Below, piece after piece: positions 14,020 through 22,734 of a stretch of 35,983 nucleotides of DNA. Source of the DNA: a virus; IMG/VR virus record IMGVR_UViG_3300006805_000077, positions 1-35,983 of that record; one strand, 5' to 3'. The notes under the pieces were generated by a model. That model was not told the origin of the DNA. It worked only from the letters and a program-made list of their open reading frames with translations, and ran no database searches. The position numbers and the translations under genes are program-made. Position 1 is the stretch's first letter; each line of letters begins with the position of its first letter.

Positions 14020-14790
14020 ATGTTACCTTTGTATTCCGATTACCTAAGACTTCTGCGAGAAGCAGTAATGTACGCTCCAGTAATAAAATCAAAAGACAAA
14101 GAGATAGTATGTAAACGCCCAAACAGTTTTGCATACGTGGAAAACATAGAACAGTTTATGTCTCCTAACGTAGGATCACCAACATCAAGGGGGAAAGACT
14201 TCTTTTTCGATAGAAAAATGGCTAATGTCAAAAACCCACAAGAAAAAACAGAAGTCAGCTATCCTTTGGTTGCAGTCTCCGAAAGAACATTCCAATATGA
14301 TTTTATTTTTGATGAAAACGTAGGACATTCATTGACCAACGCAAAGGTATTTGTATTAGATACCTTGAAGCACAAATCTTGCAACGCTGGATATTGCGAC
14401 AACAGACACCCAGTAGAGTTATTCCAAGATTGTAGCGACATTTACGTATCATTGTTGAGTTATCTATTTAATGTGAGTTATTACGCTAAGGACGATTACT
14501 ATGTGTGGCTTAACGAAAGTTTTTATAGATGGAAAGTAGCTGAAGGAAAATTAACCAAAGGTGGAATATTATTTTCTGATTTAAAGGAAAATAGAGGACA
14601 CAAAATGGAATATCTAAAATACCTAAGATTGAGAAACAAAGACATATTGGGTAGAAACTATTCTATGGAAGGTCAAGGTGCGCTTTATGGAATTATGGTA
14701 GATTTAAACCTACCTATGGATCCATGTTTTGATGTTGATCACAATTTTAGGGAATATCCAGACACCGTAGTAGGAAGTTGTTGCATATGA
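14020..14790 (+). CDS. Hypothetical protein
   Basis: Unrecognised 256-residue protein, rich in aromatic residues and with several cysteines, including a terminal Cys-Cys. No signal peptide or membrane segment. It follows the frameshift pair and precedes another unrecognised gene, so a tail or connector role is possible by context only. A TACCTTTG box at 13997-14004 lies just upstream but has no partner at the right spacing. Confidence 0.6.
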   Translation: MLPLYSDYLRLLREAVMYAPVIKSKDKEIVCKRPNSFAYVENIEQFMSPNVGSPTSRGKDFFFDRKMANVKNPQEKTEVSYPLVAVSERTFQYDFIFDENVGHSLTNAKVFVLDTLKHKSCNAGYCDNRHPVELFQDCSDIYVSLLSYLFNVSYYAKDDYYVWLNESFYRWKVAEGKLTKGGILFSDLKENRGHKMEYLKYLRLRNKDILGRNYSMEGQGALYGIMVDLNLPMDPCFDVDHNFREYPDTVVGSCCI

Positions 14791-15347
14791 TTCACATAGA
14801 TAGATTTACAGCAGCAGTACTCACAGAGTTATCTAATTATTCCGTAAAAGGATTAAGAGTACAACTAGAGCAAGGTGGGTATAACTACACCAAGACACTA
14901 AGTAATAGTGCTGACTTTAAAATATTCAAAAAAGGATTCTCAAATATATTAGTTGAAGATTACGGTATCGACATAAACGAAGGGTATTCAGCAGATGCAG
15001 CCAAAAAGAGATTACAACGAATAGGCAGACAAAACTACATCGACGAATTACAGAAATGGTTTGAAGAAAAAGTTGGTATAGACGAAGAGTTTAGTTATAA
15101 TTTTGCAGTCCGAACACTTAAGAAGCATCTTGAAAAAGGGTACAACTCTAAGAAGTCAGGCAGGGGCAACGAAGGATTTATAGACGTGGTAGCCAAGTTT
15201 CTACAAAAAACAGGAGTAGACATCATAGAAAGCAAGTCAGATGATCTCACCGAAGTATTATATAGAGAATTGTTGACTTTAGCAGATAAAAACTTCAAAG
15301 TAAGACTTAAAAATATAGGTGGAATTTCAAGTAATAAAAACTTTTAA
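14787..15347 (+). CDS. Hypothetical protein, possible virion-associated
   Basis: A 186-residue protein whose ATG overlaps the previous stop (ATGA). A longer reading from a TTG at 14778 is less likely. It is mostly alpha-helical and basic, with repeated Lys-Lys pairs (FKIFKKGFSNILVEDYGIDI, RTLKKHLEKGYNSKKSGRGN). The family is not recognised. It is the last gene before a new promoter. Confidence 0.6.
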   Translation: MIHIDRFTAAVLTELSNYSVKGLRVQLEQGGYNYTKTLSNSADFKIFKKGFSNILVEDYGIDINEGYSADAAKKRLQRIGRQNYIDELQKWFEEKVGIDEEFSYNFAVRTLKKHLEKGYNSKKSGRGNEGFIDVVAKFLQKTGVDIIESKSDDLTEVLYRELLTLADKNFKVRLKNIGGISSNKNF

Positions 15348-15367
15348 AATCTTTTTTGATAAAATAC

Positions 15368-15398
15368 TTGACATTTAAAATAATTGTACTTATCTTTG
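15368..15398 (+). promoter_or_regulatory. Bacteroidota-type promoter
   Basis: TTGACA at 15368-15373, 17 bases, TATCTTTG at 15391-15398. The short leader that follows contains AACACCACAA, a motif that recurs before several start codons in this genome. Confidence 0.9.
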
Positions 15399-15423
15399 TG
15401 TCAATAAATAACACCACAAAAAT

Positions 15424-15711
15424 ATGGGCAGACAGATAGTACGGCAACCAAACGGTAAGTATTTAGTTTATAGCAGTATATGTGATAATGTCGTTTTATA
15501 TGACGCTACACCGCAAGAAATAATTGATTGCTTTGCTGAAGAAGAAAAGGAAAAAATAACTTCTAGTATAAATTCAATTATAGAGAAGTTAGAAAAAGGA
15601 GAAAAGCCTTATTATCAGTTTACAATGAATTTTGAAGAAGTAATAGAAAATATAAAACTTATTCATGGTAAAAAAGAGAGTGATAAGGTATTAAATTTCA
15701 TTACTAAATAA
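15424..15711 (+). CDS. Hypothetical protein
   Basis: Unrecognised 95-residue protein opening MGRQIVRQPNGKYLVYSSICDNVVLYD, followed by an acidic helical part. The N-terminal beta pattern recurs in small phage accessory proteins, but no function is known. It is the first gene after a strong promoter. Confidence 0.62.
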   Translation: MGRQIVRQPNGKYLVYSSICDNVVLYDATPQEIIDCFAEEEKEKITSSINSIIEKLEKGEKPYYQFTMNFEEVIENIKLIHGKKESDKVLNFITK

Positions 15712-15719
15712 CACCACAG

Positions 15720-16073
15720 ATGTTTGACGCAACAGTAGGAAAGCCAAGAAAAGCAGATGTCAATAAAATAGTAAATGAAATGTGGATAGCGTTTCAGATT
15801 GACATTGACTTTGAAGATATCGTAAAAATATGGAATATCGTTTTAGATTCAAACGGAATTTATAGACCATATTTAGAAGGATGGGATCAGGAAGCAGAAA
15901 TGCCATATATCCAAACCAAACCACAAAGTTTTGAATACGAAAGTGAATTGCACTTTCATGACGATACGCTGTATTTCGTTTTTAGTGAAAATCTTAATGA
16001 TAAAACGACTGAAAACGATTGGAAGCAAAAAGTAAAAAATTGGTTTGAGTGGAACAGTATCACTCAACAGTAA
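15720..16073 (+). CDS. Hypothetical acidic protein
   Basis: Unrecognised 117-residue protein. The N-terminal half is helical and the C-terminal half has alternating hydrophobic strands (ESELHFHDDTLYFVFSENL). It follows the previous gene by 8 bases, and its start is preceded by ACACCACAG, the leader motif again. It ends where the structured RNA region begins. Confidence 0.6.
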   Translation: MFDATVGKPRKADVNKIVNEMWIAFQIDIDFEDIVKIWNIVLDSNGIYRPYLEGWDQEAEMPYIQTKPQSFEYESELHFHDDTLYFVFSENLNDKTTENDWKQKVKNWFEWNSITQQ

Positions 16074-16075
16074 GA

Positions 16076-16523
16076 AGCATAAATCCAACACAACGACGTG
16101 GTAGCCTAGAAATAGGAGAGTAATGTCACTGCCTTATTAAATAAGGTACACAAGCATATCCTTAATGTGTAAGGAACGTGCAATGGTTGACACGCTGGAA
16201 AGACAGCTTTTACATCGGGGTGATACAGTAAGGTTAACTGGTAACTGGCTGGGTCAGTGTACTGAAAGTTCGTAGCTTTCCATTCCGACAACACATCAAC
16301 GGAGAGAGCCGCAGAGTGATCGAATCGGGTGAAAGCATCTGAAATTACAGACGAAAACGTGAATAGTACTAGGACGCTAGTTTTGGGTTATGTCTTTTTT
16401 TGATTATGGCATAACAGCAATTTAAATCAATATATCTGTAATCTAAGTGTTAGTAAAGTTTTGAGCGGCTAAATTTTATTACAAACATAGGAACGGTAGA
16501 ATGCACCTTCTCCGTTCCTTTTT
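16076..16523 (+). ncRNA. Large structured non-coding RNA region
   Basis: No convincing reading frame exists here, and the base composition is more G+C-rich than the genes around it. Local hairpins are dense. They include CCTA-GAAA-TAGG (16105-16116), CCTTAT/ATAAGG (16132-16146), TCCTTA/TAAGGA (16159-16175), GCTG/CAGC (16194-16207), TCAG/CTGA (16254-16265), ACTAG/CTAGT (16368-16381) and GTTATGTC/GGCATAAC (16387-16415). A strong terminator closes it at 16490. It lacks the conserved tmRNA and RNase P segments I know, and I could not confirm a group I or group II intron core. It has no promoter of its own and is presumably co-transcribed from 15368. Confidence 0.65.
16490..16523 (+). terminator. 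Intrinsic terminator
   Basis: GGAACGG (16490-16496) pairs with CCGTTCC (16512-16518). An inner AGAA/TTCT pairing and one bulged base extend the stem, and five T follow. It sits 12 bases before the next start codon. Confidence 0.82.
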
Positions 16524-16534
16524 AAAAATTCAAA

Positions 16535-16759
16535 ATGACACCAAAAGAAAAGGCAGATTATTTAGTTACCAAAATATATAGATCTGATATCTCTATACAT
16601 ATAAATGTTTACAGGTCTCGTAAGTTGGCAAAAATATTAGTTGACGAAATATTGGAAGCCACAAAAGGCATGGTTGACGAAGTTTTTGAAGAAGGAGTTA
16701 TTAATTCAAATGAATATTGGATTAAAGTAAAAGGAGAAATTGATAACGCTAGTATATGA
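16535..16759 (+). CDS. Hypothetical small protein (MTPKEKA type)
   Basis: A 74-residue protein opening MTPKEKADYLVTKI and continuing KLAKILVDEILEATKG. This helical pattern is frequent in small genes of Bacteroidota phages, without known function. The protein at 21758 has a similar opening (MTPKEQLHAKI). It overlaps the next gene by 4 bases. Confidence 0.6.
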   Translation: MTPKEKADYLVTKIYRSDISIHINVYRSRKLAKILVDEILEATKGMVDEVFEEGVINSNEYWIKVKGEIDNASI

Positions 16760-17223
16760 AGAAACAATGTAAAGTTTGCTTACAGTCCAAAGATCCAATT
16801 GAAGACTTCTTCAAGAAAGTCAACGTGTGCAAGTCTTGTAAAAACATTCAGCAAAATTTAAGGAACAGAAAATTACCTTTGCCTGAAAGCATGATGGTTA
16901 AAAAGGTAGAATTTAATTGTGTTTGTTCTGTATGTGATACTAAGCAACCAAAGGATTACTTTCAGAAAAAATCAAATGTTTGCAAGGAGTGTATAGCCAA
17001 AAGACAAAAGTTTTACGCTAAGAAAGTTCCACTTCCTGATTACTTGAAATCAAAGAATACCCACAAGGTTTTAAATTTAAACCATGTTTATACTGAAAGA
17101 GTAAGCCAAGAACTAGAGCCATTAAAAATTTGCACTCATACTAAAATATATGAGAATAATGGCTTATCTTTATTGTTGGAATATTCCATAAACGGAAATC
17201 TTTTACATACTCGCAGCTTATGA
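16756..17223 (+). CDS. Tandem zinc-finger protein
   Basis: A 155-residue protein with two matching four-cysteine modules: Cys5/Cys8 with Cys25/Cys28, and Cys57/Cys60 with Cys76/Cys79. Each has a Phe-rich spacer and the ending C-K-x-C. The modules resemble the Zn-binding part seen before phage HNH/endonuclease VII domains, but no HNH motif follows. The C-terminal 60 residues are unrecognised. Directly upstream of the primase-helicase with a 4-base overlap, so a replication accessory role is plausible. Confidence 0.65.
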   Translation: MKKQCKVCLQSKDPIEDFFKKVNVCKSCKNIQQNLRNRKLPLPESMMVKKVEFNCVCSVCDTKQPKDYFQKKSNVCKECIAKRQKFYAKKVPLPDYLKSKNTHKVLNLNHVYTERVSQELEPLKICTHTKIYENNGLSLLLEYSINGNLLHTRSL

Positions 17224-19049
17224 TTTTACAAAAATTGAATGACTTAGGTATAGACCTAAACGGATCCACATCAGGGAGTAAGAAAACTTGGTGTCCAGTT
17301 TGTGCTATCCGTAAGGGTGGAGACAGAAAAGACAAAGACCTTTCTGTAAATATAGATACAGGAGCATACAAGTGTCATTCAAATAACTGTAACTTTCAAG
17401 GTAGAGTTTCGCTGAAGGAATACAAAAGGCCCGAATGGAAACCAAACTTAGCAGGAGTTCCGAGAGACTTAGCGAATTTTGCTTTGAGCAGAGGATTGAG
17501 CCAAGAAACAATCGTTAAAGAGAAAGTCACATTTGAAGGTGGTAATATATTTTTCAATTACTTCAAGAATGAATTGTTGGTCAACTTTAAAAAGAGATCA
17601 ATCAAGGATAAGCATTTCTCACAGTTCCCAGAAGCAGAAAAGATTCTTTACAGACATGATTCTTTGATAGGTAAGACCAAAGGAATTATTGTCGAAGGCG
17701 AGATTGACGCACTTACTTGGGTAGAATTAGGATTTGATTCAGAATACGCCATAGTTAGTTTGGATAACGGAGCAGGAGACAAAGGAGTTCTTGACGGTAA
17801 ATTGGAATGTCTTAAGAATGGAGCGTTATTGGTTGACAAAATTACCGAATGGTATTTAGCAGGAGACAACGACGCAGCAGGAGATTATACATTTAAGGAA
17901 ATTGCTCGAAGGATCGGTGAGTACAGGTGTAAGAAAATAGATTTTGGGAAACATAAAGATTCAAACGAGAAGCTAACCGAACTTATCAATAACGGATTAT
18001 CCAAAGATTTGATCGCTGAGACGTTCAGGAGACTTGTGGACGACGCAAACCCATTGCCAGTCTTAGGTATTCAGCCATTGGATAATCGAATGGTGGACGA
18101 AATGATAGACAGGTATCATAACGGAGTTTCAACAGGTGACGGCATAGGTTCTTCTTTGGATAGTTATTGGACGAACTTAGATGGAGAGTTGACATTGATC
18201 ACAGGATATCCGGGAGACGGCAAATCTCAATTTCTTAGATTTGTAGCCGTTAACCTAGCAATGAAGAAAGGATATAAATTCGCTTGTTATTGCGTTGAGG
18301 ACAACCCTGCTAGTTATTTCTATGAAGATTTGGCGACAATATTCATGGGTAAAAACTTAGACCCAAAATATCCTGATCGTGCTTCAGAAGCAGAATATAG
18401 ATCAGCATTGAATTTTATAAAGGATAAGTTTTTCTATATTCACCCTGAACCTGACCCAATTACAGGAATGTACCCACTGCCTGATAATAAGTGGATAAAC
18501 GAAAAGATAGCATTCTTGAAGTTGCAATATGGCGTTAATTCGTACATCAAAGATCCTTGGAATAAAATATACCACAATTTAGCGATGGCAGAACACAAGT
18601 ACCTAGAGAACGAGTTAAGCAACGAGAAGCTGTTTGGAGGTGGGTACAAGGCGTGTTTGTATGTTGCTCACCCAGTTGGATCGGTTGACAGGGAAAAAGA
18701 TGGAAGCCTAAAAGCACCTACACAGTACAAGATAAGTGGTGGAGCCATGTTTAATAACATGATGGATAACATTATGGTAGTTTTCAGACCCGAAAGAGAG
18801 CTAGACCCAAAAAGTAAGAGAGTTCAAATTTTAATCAAGAAGATCAAGAAAAAGAGAATTAGGGGAGACGAGGGTATTGTTGAGTTTACGTTTCATAAAT
18901 CTACGAATAGGTACGACGAAGCGTTGGACGATATGGGATTTGAAAATTACAACCCGAAGATCGAGAAGAAGATCGAAATGAATGTTGTGGATGGATTTGA
19001 CTTTGAAGACTTAGGCAATCCACTTAATTTTGGCGAAATACCTTTTTAA
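17220..19049 (+). CDS. DNA primase-helicase (T7 gp4/Twinkle type)
   Basis: Bifunctional replication protein, 609 residues. The N-terminal zinc-binding domain has Cys25, Cys28, Cys52 and Cys57. The TOPRIM primase core has VEGEIDALTW (158-167) and GDNDAAGD (215-222). The RecA-like helicase domain has a Walker A GYPGDGKS (329-336), with later conserved segments including YVAHPVG. It would unwind the fork and make primers for phage replication, loaded by the initiator at 7466. All three domains look intact. Confidence 0.93.
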   Translation: MILQKLNDLGIDLNGSTSGSKKTWCPVCAIRKGGDRKDKDLSVNIDTGAYKCHSNNCNFQGRVSLKEYKRPEWKPNLAGVPRDLANFALSRGLSQETIVKEKVTFEGGNIFFNYFKNELLVNFKKRSIKDKHFSQFPEAEKILYRHDSLIGKTKGIIVEGEIDALTWVELGFDSEYAIVSLDNGAGDKGVLDGKLECLKNGALLVDKITEWYLAGDNDAAGDYTFKEIARRIGEYRCKKIDFGKHKDSNEKLTELINNGLSKDLIAETFRRLVDDANPLPVLGIQPLDNRMVDEMIDRYHNGVSTGDGIGSSLDSYWTNLDGELTLITGYPGDGKSQFLRFVAVNLAMKKGYKFACYCVEDNPASYFYEDLATIFMGKNLDPKYPDRASEAEYRSALNFIKDKFFYIHPEPDPITGMYPLPDNKWINEKIAFLKLQYGVNSYIKDPWNKIYHNLAMAEHKYLENELSNEKLFGGGYKACLYVAHPVGSVDREKDGSLKAPTQYKISGGAMFNNMMDNIMVVFRPERELDPKSKRVQILIKKIKKKRIRGDEGIVEFTFHKSTNRYDEALDDMGFENYNPKIEKKIEMNVVDGFDFEDLGNPLNFGEIPF

Positions 19050-19067
19050 TAATTAAATAAATACATT

Positions 19068-19622
19068 ATGTCTTACACAGAAATTTACAAGTTTAAAAAA
19101 GATGGCAATATTGAATGTTTTGCCGAAGTAAAAAATGCTTTTCGTGGAGCAATGGCAATCTGGAGTAATGTAGAGAAAAGATATCTACCTAAGTTTATGC
19201 CTATTTGGGCAATGGGAGACACTTCAAAATATTATAGTAGAGTGTCCGACATTATGGGCGGTGGAATAAAAGAAATATGGGCATTGTTTGAAACTACCAA
19301 GATATCTGAAACTGATAAAATTGTGCTTGGTTCTTCTTTTGACAATGTAGTAGTGATGAAAGAAGATTTGCCGAAATTAATAGAAGCGTTTAGGAATTTT
19401 GTAGGAGAAACTTCGCTAAATGAACAAGCAGACTTGATTGAGAAAGCTTATAATACGGATGATGATCTAATTGCAATTGCATGGAATCAAACTTCTGTAA
19501 ATGGTGATGCTTGGCAGTCTAACGAAACAGGACTTGATGAAGATGGTGACGAAATTTATTTGCCATATAATTTACTAAAAGAAGATAAGCATTGGAATCT
19601 TTTTGAAGAAATAAAACAATAA
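19068..19622 (+). CDS. Conserved phage hypothetical protein
   Basis: A 184-residue protein of a family I recognise from unrelated phages but cannot name. It opens SYTEIYKFKKDGNIECFAEVKNAFRGAMAIW and ends with a block including SFDNVVVMKEDLPKLIEAFR and WNQTSVNGDAW. It looks cytosolic, mixed alpha/beta. It follows the primase-helicase by 18 bases and ends its operon; a new promoter follows. Confidence 0.65.
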   Translation: MSYTEIYKFKKDGNIECFAEVKNAFRGAMAIWSNVEKRYLPKFMPIWAMGDTSKYYSRVSDIMGGGIKEIWALFETTKISETDKIVLGSSFDNVVVMKEDLPKLIEAFRNFVGETSLNEQADLIEKAYNTDDDLIAIAWNQTSVNGDAWQSNETGLDEDGDEIYLPYNLLKEDKHWNLFEEIKQ

Positions 19623-19648
19623 TAGTTAATAAAAAACTGCGTAAAAAC

Positions 19649-19679
19649 TTGACTAAAACAAGTAAATGTGTTATCTTTG
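19649..19679 (+). promoter_or_regulatory. Bacteroidota-type promoter
   Basis: TTGACT at 19649-19654, 17 bases, TATCTTTG at 19672-19679. Reads into the small-gene/helicase operon starting at 19703. Confidence 0.87.
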
Positions 19680-19702
19680 TATAAAATAAAATAATATTTA
19701 TT

Positions 19703-19897
19703 ATGGATAAATCAAAGCAATTAGAATTCAATGATTTGCCTAAAGACACAGTAGTGGTTTATAATAAAAAATATCCAGACTATCATATCTTTGTTCAGTC
19801 AGTAGGAAGGGTAGATAGATTTATTGGTGGTGGAAAAAAGTTTTTAGAAAGTGCAGATGCGGTAATAACTATTACTAAAACGCCAGTAAGACAATGA
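19703..19897 (+). CDS. Hypothetical small protein
   Basis: Unrecognised 64-residue beta-rich protein (DTVVVYNKKYPDYHIFVQSV). It is the first gene after a strong promoter and overlaps the next by 4 bases. Confidence 0.6.
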   Translation: MDKSKQLEFNDLPKDTVVVYNKKYPDYHIFVQSVGRVDRFIGGGKKFLESADAVITITKTPVRQ

Positions 19898-20085
19898 GTA
19901 AACATAAACTAATCCATTTTAAGCCAAAAGTAGATACTGATTTAGATTTAGAAATAATAGAATCTATGGAGTATAAACTTAAAAAATATAAGGAAGAATT
20001 AGCGGAAAATCCTAATAGTGTATTTTATCAAGGCTTAGTTAAGAATACTCAGGAATATATAAACGAATTAAAAGGTATAAATTAA
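19894..20085 (+). CDS. Hypothetical small helical protein
   Basis: Unrecognised 63-residue charged protein, predicted to form one long helical hairpin (LEIIESMEYKLKKYKEELAE). It abuts the helicase gene directly, the stop being followed at once by the helicase ATG. Confidence 0.58.
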   Translation: MSKHKLIHFKPKVDTDLDLEIIESMEYKLKKYKEELAENPNSVFYQGLVKNTQEYINELKGIN

Positions 20086-21546
20086 ATGCTTCGTGATTAC
20101 CAAAAATTGACCATACATCAACTTTTTACCGAGATAAGAAACGGTAACAAAAGAGTATTGGTAGTATTAAGTTGTGGAGCAGGTAAGAGTACTATATTTA
20201 GTCAGGTCTGCAAGATGGCGCAAGATGGTGGAAGGAAAGTTCTTTTTGTTGTCCATAGAAAAAAGTTAGTACACCAATTCAAGGAAAGACTTCAAAAGCA
20301 GTTTGGAGTAGGAAGCGGTTTGATATTAGCAGGAAACAAAGAAAACAGAAGATGGAACGTACAAGTTGCTTCTATTCAGACATTAGTAGGCAGAGATTTT
20401 CCCGAAGCAGATTTGATAATTTTTGACGAAAGCCACCATATCAAGTCCAATCAGTTCATGAAAGTAGTTGACCACTATTCCGATAAGGCATTAATTGGTT
20501 TAACTGCTACGCCAGAAAGACTAGATGGCAGTGGATTAGGAGACGTGTTTACAAGTTTGATCAATCCCATAAAGATGGATCAGCTTATAAGCCAAGGATT
20601 TTTAGTAAAGACCAAACCATACGCACCAAGTAGGAAAGTCGATTTATCTAAAGTTCACATTAGAGCAGGAGAGTTCGTCGAGAGTGAAATGTTTGATGCT
20701 TTCAATTCTATCCATGCTTATGCAGATGTGGTAGCCATGTACAAAAAACATTGCTCAGGGAAAAGAATGATCGTTTTCAATGTGAACGTTCAGCACTCAA
20801 TAACCATGACGCAATACTTTAACGAAGCAGGAATACCTTCAGCACACATCGACGGTAATACGCCTGATGATGAAAGAGAAGCGTTACTAGCTAAGGTAGA
20901 ACGAAATGAGTTATTGGTGTTGAATAATGTAGCGGTATTTATCGAAGGATTGGACGTACCAATGATAGAAGCATGTTGTTTAAATCGGGCGACCAATTCT
21001 AAGACCGTTTACGTTCAGACCATTGGTAGAGCGCAGAGACCAGCCGAAGGAAAAACCGAAGCCATAGTTTTAGATTTTGGCGGAAATACTGAAAGACATG
21101 GATTTGTGGAAGATTACGACCAACAGGTATTTTTATTGGAGAAATCAAAAGGTAAAAAGCAAGTCCAAGAAGCGAAAGCAAAAGAATGTCCAGAGTGCGG
21201 AAAAATGAATCCACCGAGAACTAAAATTTGTGAGTGTGGTCATGAGTGGAAAGCAGTAACCGAGAAAGTAGTTTTGGGTAGTGGCGTTGAAATGGAAGTA
21301 TTGTCTAGGGATGCTATTATGGTGAGACAAATATTAGCGATGCCATTCAAGAAACTAAAAGCAGTACACGAAGGGAAATTGTTGTTGGCAGAGAAGGTTA
21401 AGGGTTACAAGAAAGGGTGGGCGTTAAGAGTACTGAATGAGCGAGACCCGAAGTGGGGAGAATGTTCATGGAATCAGTGCATAAAGTTTTTGGAAGATCA
21501 GGAAATTGAATTAGGATTAGATGAATTACGAAAAAGTTTAAAATGA
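20086..21546 (+). CDS. SF2 DEAD/DEAH-type DNA helicase
   Basis: A 486-residue superfamily 2 helicase of the RadD/UvsW-like kind. Motif I is SCGAGKST (29-36), motif II DESHH (114-118), motif III LTATPERLDG, motif VI QTIGRAQRP. A C-terminal four-cysteine zinc ribbon has Cys368, Cys371, Cys382 and Cys384. Such enzymes remodel recombination intermediates, R-loops or stalled forks. Located with NinB-, NinG- and SSB-like genes in one operon, it fits recombination-dependent replication. Confidence 0.9.
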   Translation: MLRDYQKLTIHQLFTEIRNGNKRVLVVLSCGAGKSTIFSQVCKMAQDGGRKVLFVVHRKKLVHQFKERLQKQFGVGSGLILAGNKENRRWNVQVASIQTLVGRDFPEADLIIFDESHHIKSNQFMKVVDHYSDKALIGLTATPERLDGSGLGDVFTSLINPIKMDQLISQGFLVKTKPYAPSRKVDLSKVHIRAGEFVESEMFDAFNSIHAYADVVAMYKKHCSGKRMIVFNVNVQHSITMTQYFNEAGIPSAHIDGNTPDDEREALLAKVERNELLVLNNVAVFIEGLDVPMIEACCLNRATNSKTVYVQTIGRAQRPAEGKTEAIVLDFGGNTERHGFVEDYDQQVFLLEKSKGKKQVQEAKAKECPECGKMNPPRTKICECGHEWKAVTEKVVLGSGVEMEVLSRDAIMVRQILAMPFKKLKAVHEGKLLLAEKVKGYKKGWALRVLNERDPKWGECSWNQCIKFLEDQEIELGLDELRKSLK

Positions 21547-21758
21547 CGATAGCAGAAAACATGAGGCAGTTAGCCTTCAAAAACAAGGACGTAAAGGAAG
21601 CGTATCAAAAAGTTTTAAAAGATATTAAGGAATCTTCCGAAAACGGAGACTTATCTCTAGATGCCTACAATGACGAAACGGTACTTATTTTATTGATTAA
21701 AGATGGTTTTACTATTGAAGGCACGCATTTGAAAGACACAGTAAAAGTAAGGTGGTAA
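21543..21758 (+). CDS. Hypothetical protein
   Basis: Unrecognised 71-residue protein, helical N-terminus and short beta C-terminus. It overlaps the helicase stop by 4 bases and joins the next gene through TAATG. Confidence 0.6.
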   Translation: MTIAENMRQLAFKNKDVKEAYQKVLKDIKESSENGDLSLDAYNDETVLILLIKDGFTIEGTHLKDTVKVRW

Positions 21759-21937
21759 TGACACCAAAAGAGCAGTTACACGCAAAGATTAAAGAAGTTT
21801 GGGGCAGTTCTCCTTCGGGATATCAATATCAAGTTATATTAGAATTTATTGACAAATGTTCGTTGAGTGATTTTGAAAAACTTAATGACCTAAAATACGA
21901 TGCTGATGAAGAAGTTGGAGTACACAGTGACGATTAA
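21758..21937 (+). CDS. Hypothetical small protein
   Basis: A 59-residue acidic protein. The ATG at 21758 shares its A with the previous stop (TAATG) and is preferred over a GTG at 21752. MTPKEQLHAKIKEVW recalls the opening of the protein at 16535. It overlaps the NinB-like gene by 38 bases. Confidence 0.55.
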   Translation: MTPKEQLHAKIKEVWGSSPSGYQYQVILEFIDKCSLSDFEKLNDLKYDADEEVGVHSDD

Positions 21938-22451
21938 TCCTGATGGCACATGGTCTAAGAACGACAGAGTAAGACCCGAAGTAATGAAGATGTTTCATAC
22001 TCAAGGATACACTACTTATTTGACCATGACTTTCTTTGGACAAGATAAGCAAAGGACGAATGATCAAAACGCTTATTATTGGGCAGTAGTCATTCCGATG
22101 GTGACAGCAGGATTTATTTTACAGGGAAATGAATTAAGAATCGGATCGAATAGAGATTACGCATTAGTTCACGAAATGATGAAGGATCGGTTTATCCCAG
22201 AAGGAGATATGGTTTTTTTCGATAGGAACGGAACTAAGTACGGAATCAAAGAAAAGACGACCACAGCTTTGGACACTAGAGCGTTTAAAAAATACTTGAA
22301 GGACATAAAAGCGTGGACATTTGATTGTTTAGCGGTTGACATTCCTGAACCTAATGGAATGGTAAGGCTGCCAGTATCGAATGGTAAAATTTTAGAAATG
22401 AGTGTTGAAGAATTTTTGGAATCAGTTAAATCACAGGAAAACAATGAGTGA
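21900..22451 (+). CDS. NinB-like recombination protein
   Basis: A 183-residue protein. The conserved part is FFGQDKQRTNDQNAYYWAVV (about 46-65), the counterpart of the R-S-x-D-Q-N-x-x-x-W motif of NinB/Orf-type recombination mediators. A C-terminal STxEF-like segment (LDTRAFKKYLKDIKAW) also fits. Lambda Orf assists RecA or Red loading on SSB-coated DNA, which suits neighbours SSB and NinG. Start could be 21900 or 21906. Confidence 0.6.
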   Translation: MLMKKLEYTVTINPDGTWSKNDRVRPEVMKMFHTQGYTTYLTMTFFGQDKQRTNDQNAYYWAVVIPMVTAGFILQGNELRIGSNRDYALVHEMMKDRFIPEGDMVFFDRNGTKYGIKEKTTTALDTRAFKKYLKDIKAWTFDCLAVDIPEPNGMVRLPVSNGKILEMSVEEFLESVKSQENNE

Positions 22452-22587
22452 CATTTTTGGTATAAAAGAATTTGTATGCAGACATTGTGCTATATTTTTG
22501 TCATACGAAGAACTGATAGAAGGTAAATGTCCTGAATGCGATAGCGACGATAGTGTGTTTCTTAATGACATAGAAGAAGAAGAATGA
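22444..22587 (+). CDS. Small zinc-ribbon protein
   Basis: A 47-residue protein with C-R-H-C near residue 12 and C-P-E-C near residue 29, a minimal zinc ribbon, followed by an acidic tail. The ATG at 22444 overlaps the NinB-like stop by 8 bases and is preferred; an earlier in-frame start would run 50 bases into that gene. Confidence 0.6.
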   Translation: MSDIFGIKEFVCRHCAIFLSYEELIEGKCPECDSDDSVFLNDIEEEE

Positions 22588-22733
22588 ATAAGATATTGTT
22601 ATTTTTTAAGCGGTTTAATCAAAAAATGCCAAGAATTATTGGAATAATTCTTGACAAGTCAGAAGCGCTTAAAGGCAATGAAGAATACAGGTGGGAAATC
22701 GTTAATAGTATTTGGAATGAAGAATTAGTTTAA
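22584..22733 (+). CDS. Hypothetical 49-residue protein
   Basis: ATG at 22584 overlaps the previous stop (ATGA) and the frame stops at 22731-22733, just before the next start. The product opens MNKILLFFKRFNQKMPRIIG, basic and hydrophobic, then becomes acidic. No family recognised. Confidence 0.55.
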   Translation: MNKILLFFKRFNQKMPRIIGIILDKSEALKGNEEYRWEIVNSIWNEELV

Positions 22734-22734
22734 T

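Noticed and set aside
16076-16440. tmRNA, RNase P RNA or self-splicing intron.
   Set aside because: I could not find the conserved tRNA-like ends, RNase P core blocks, group I P7 pair with certainty, or the group II domain V. A GTACT/AGTAC complementarity near 16259 and 16364 is suggestive but not enough for group I.
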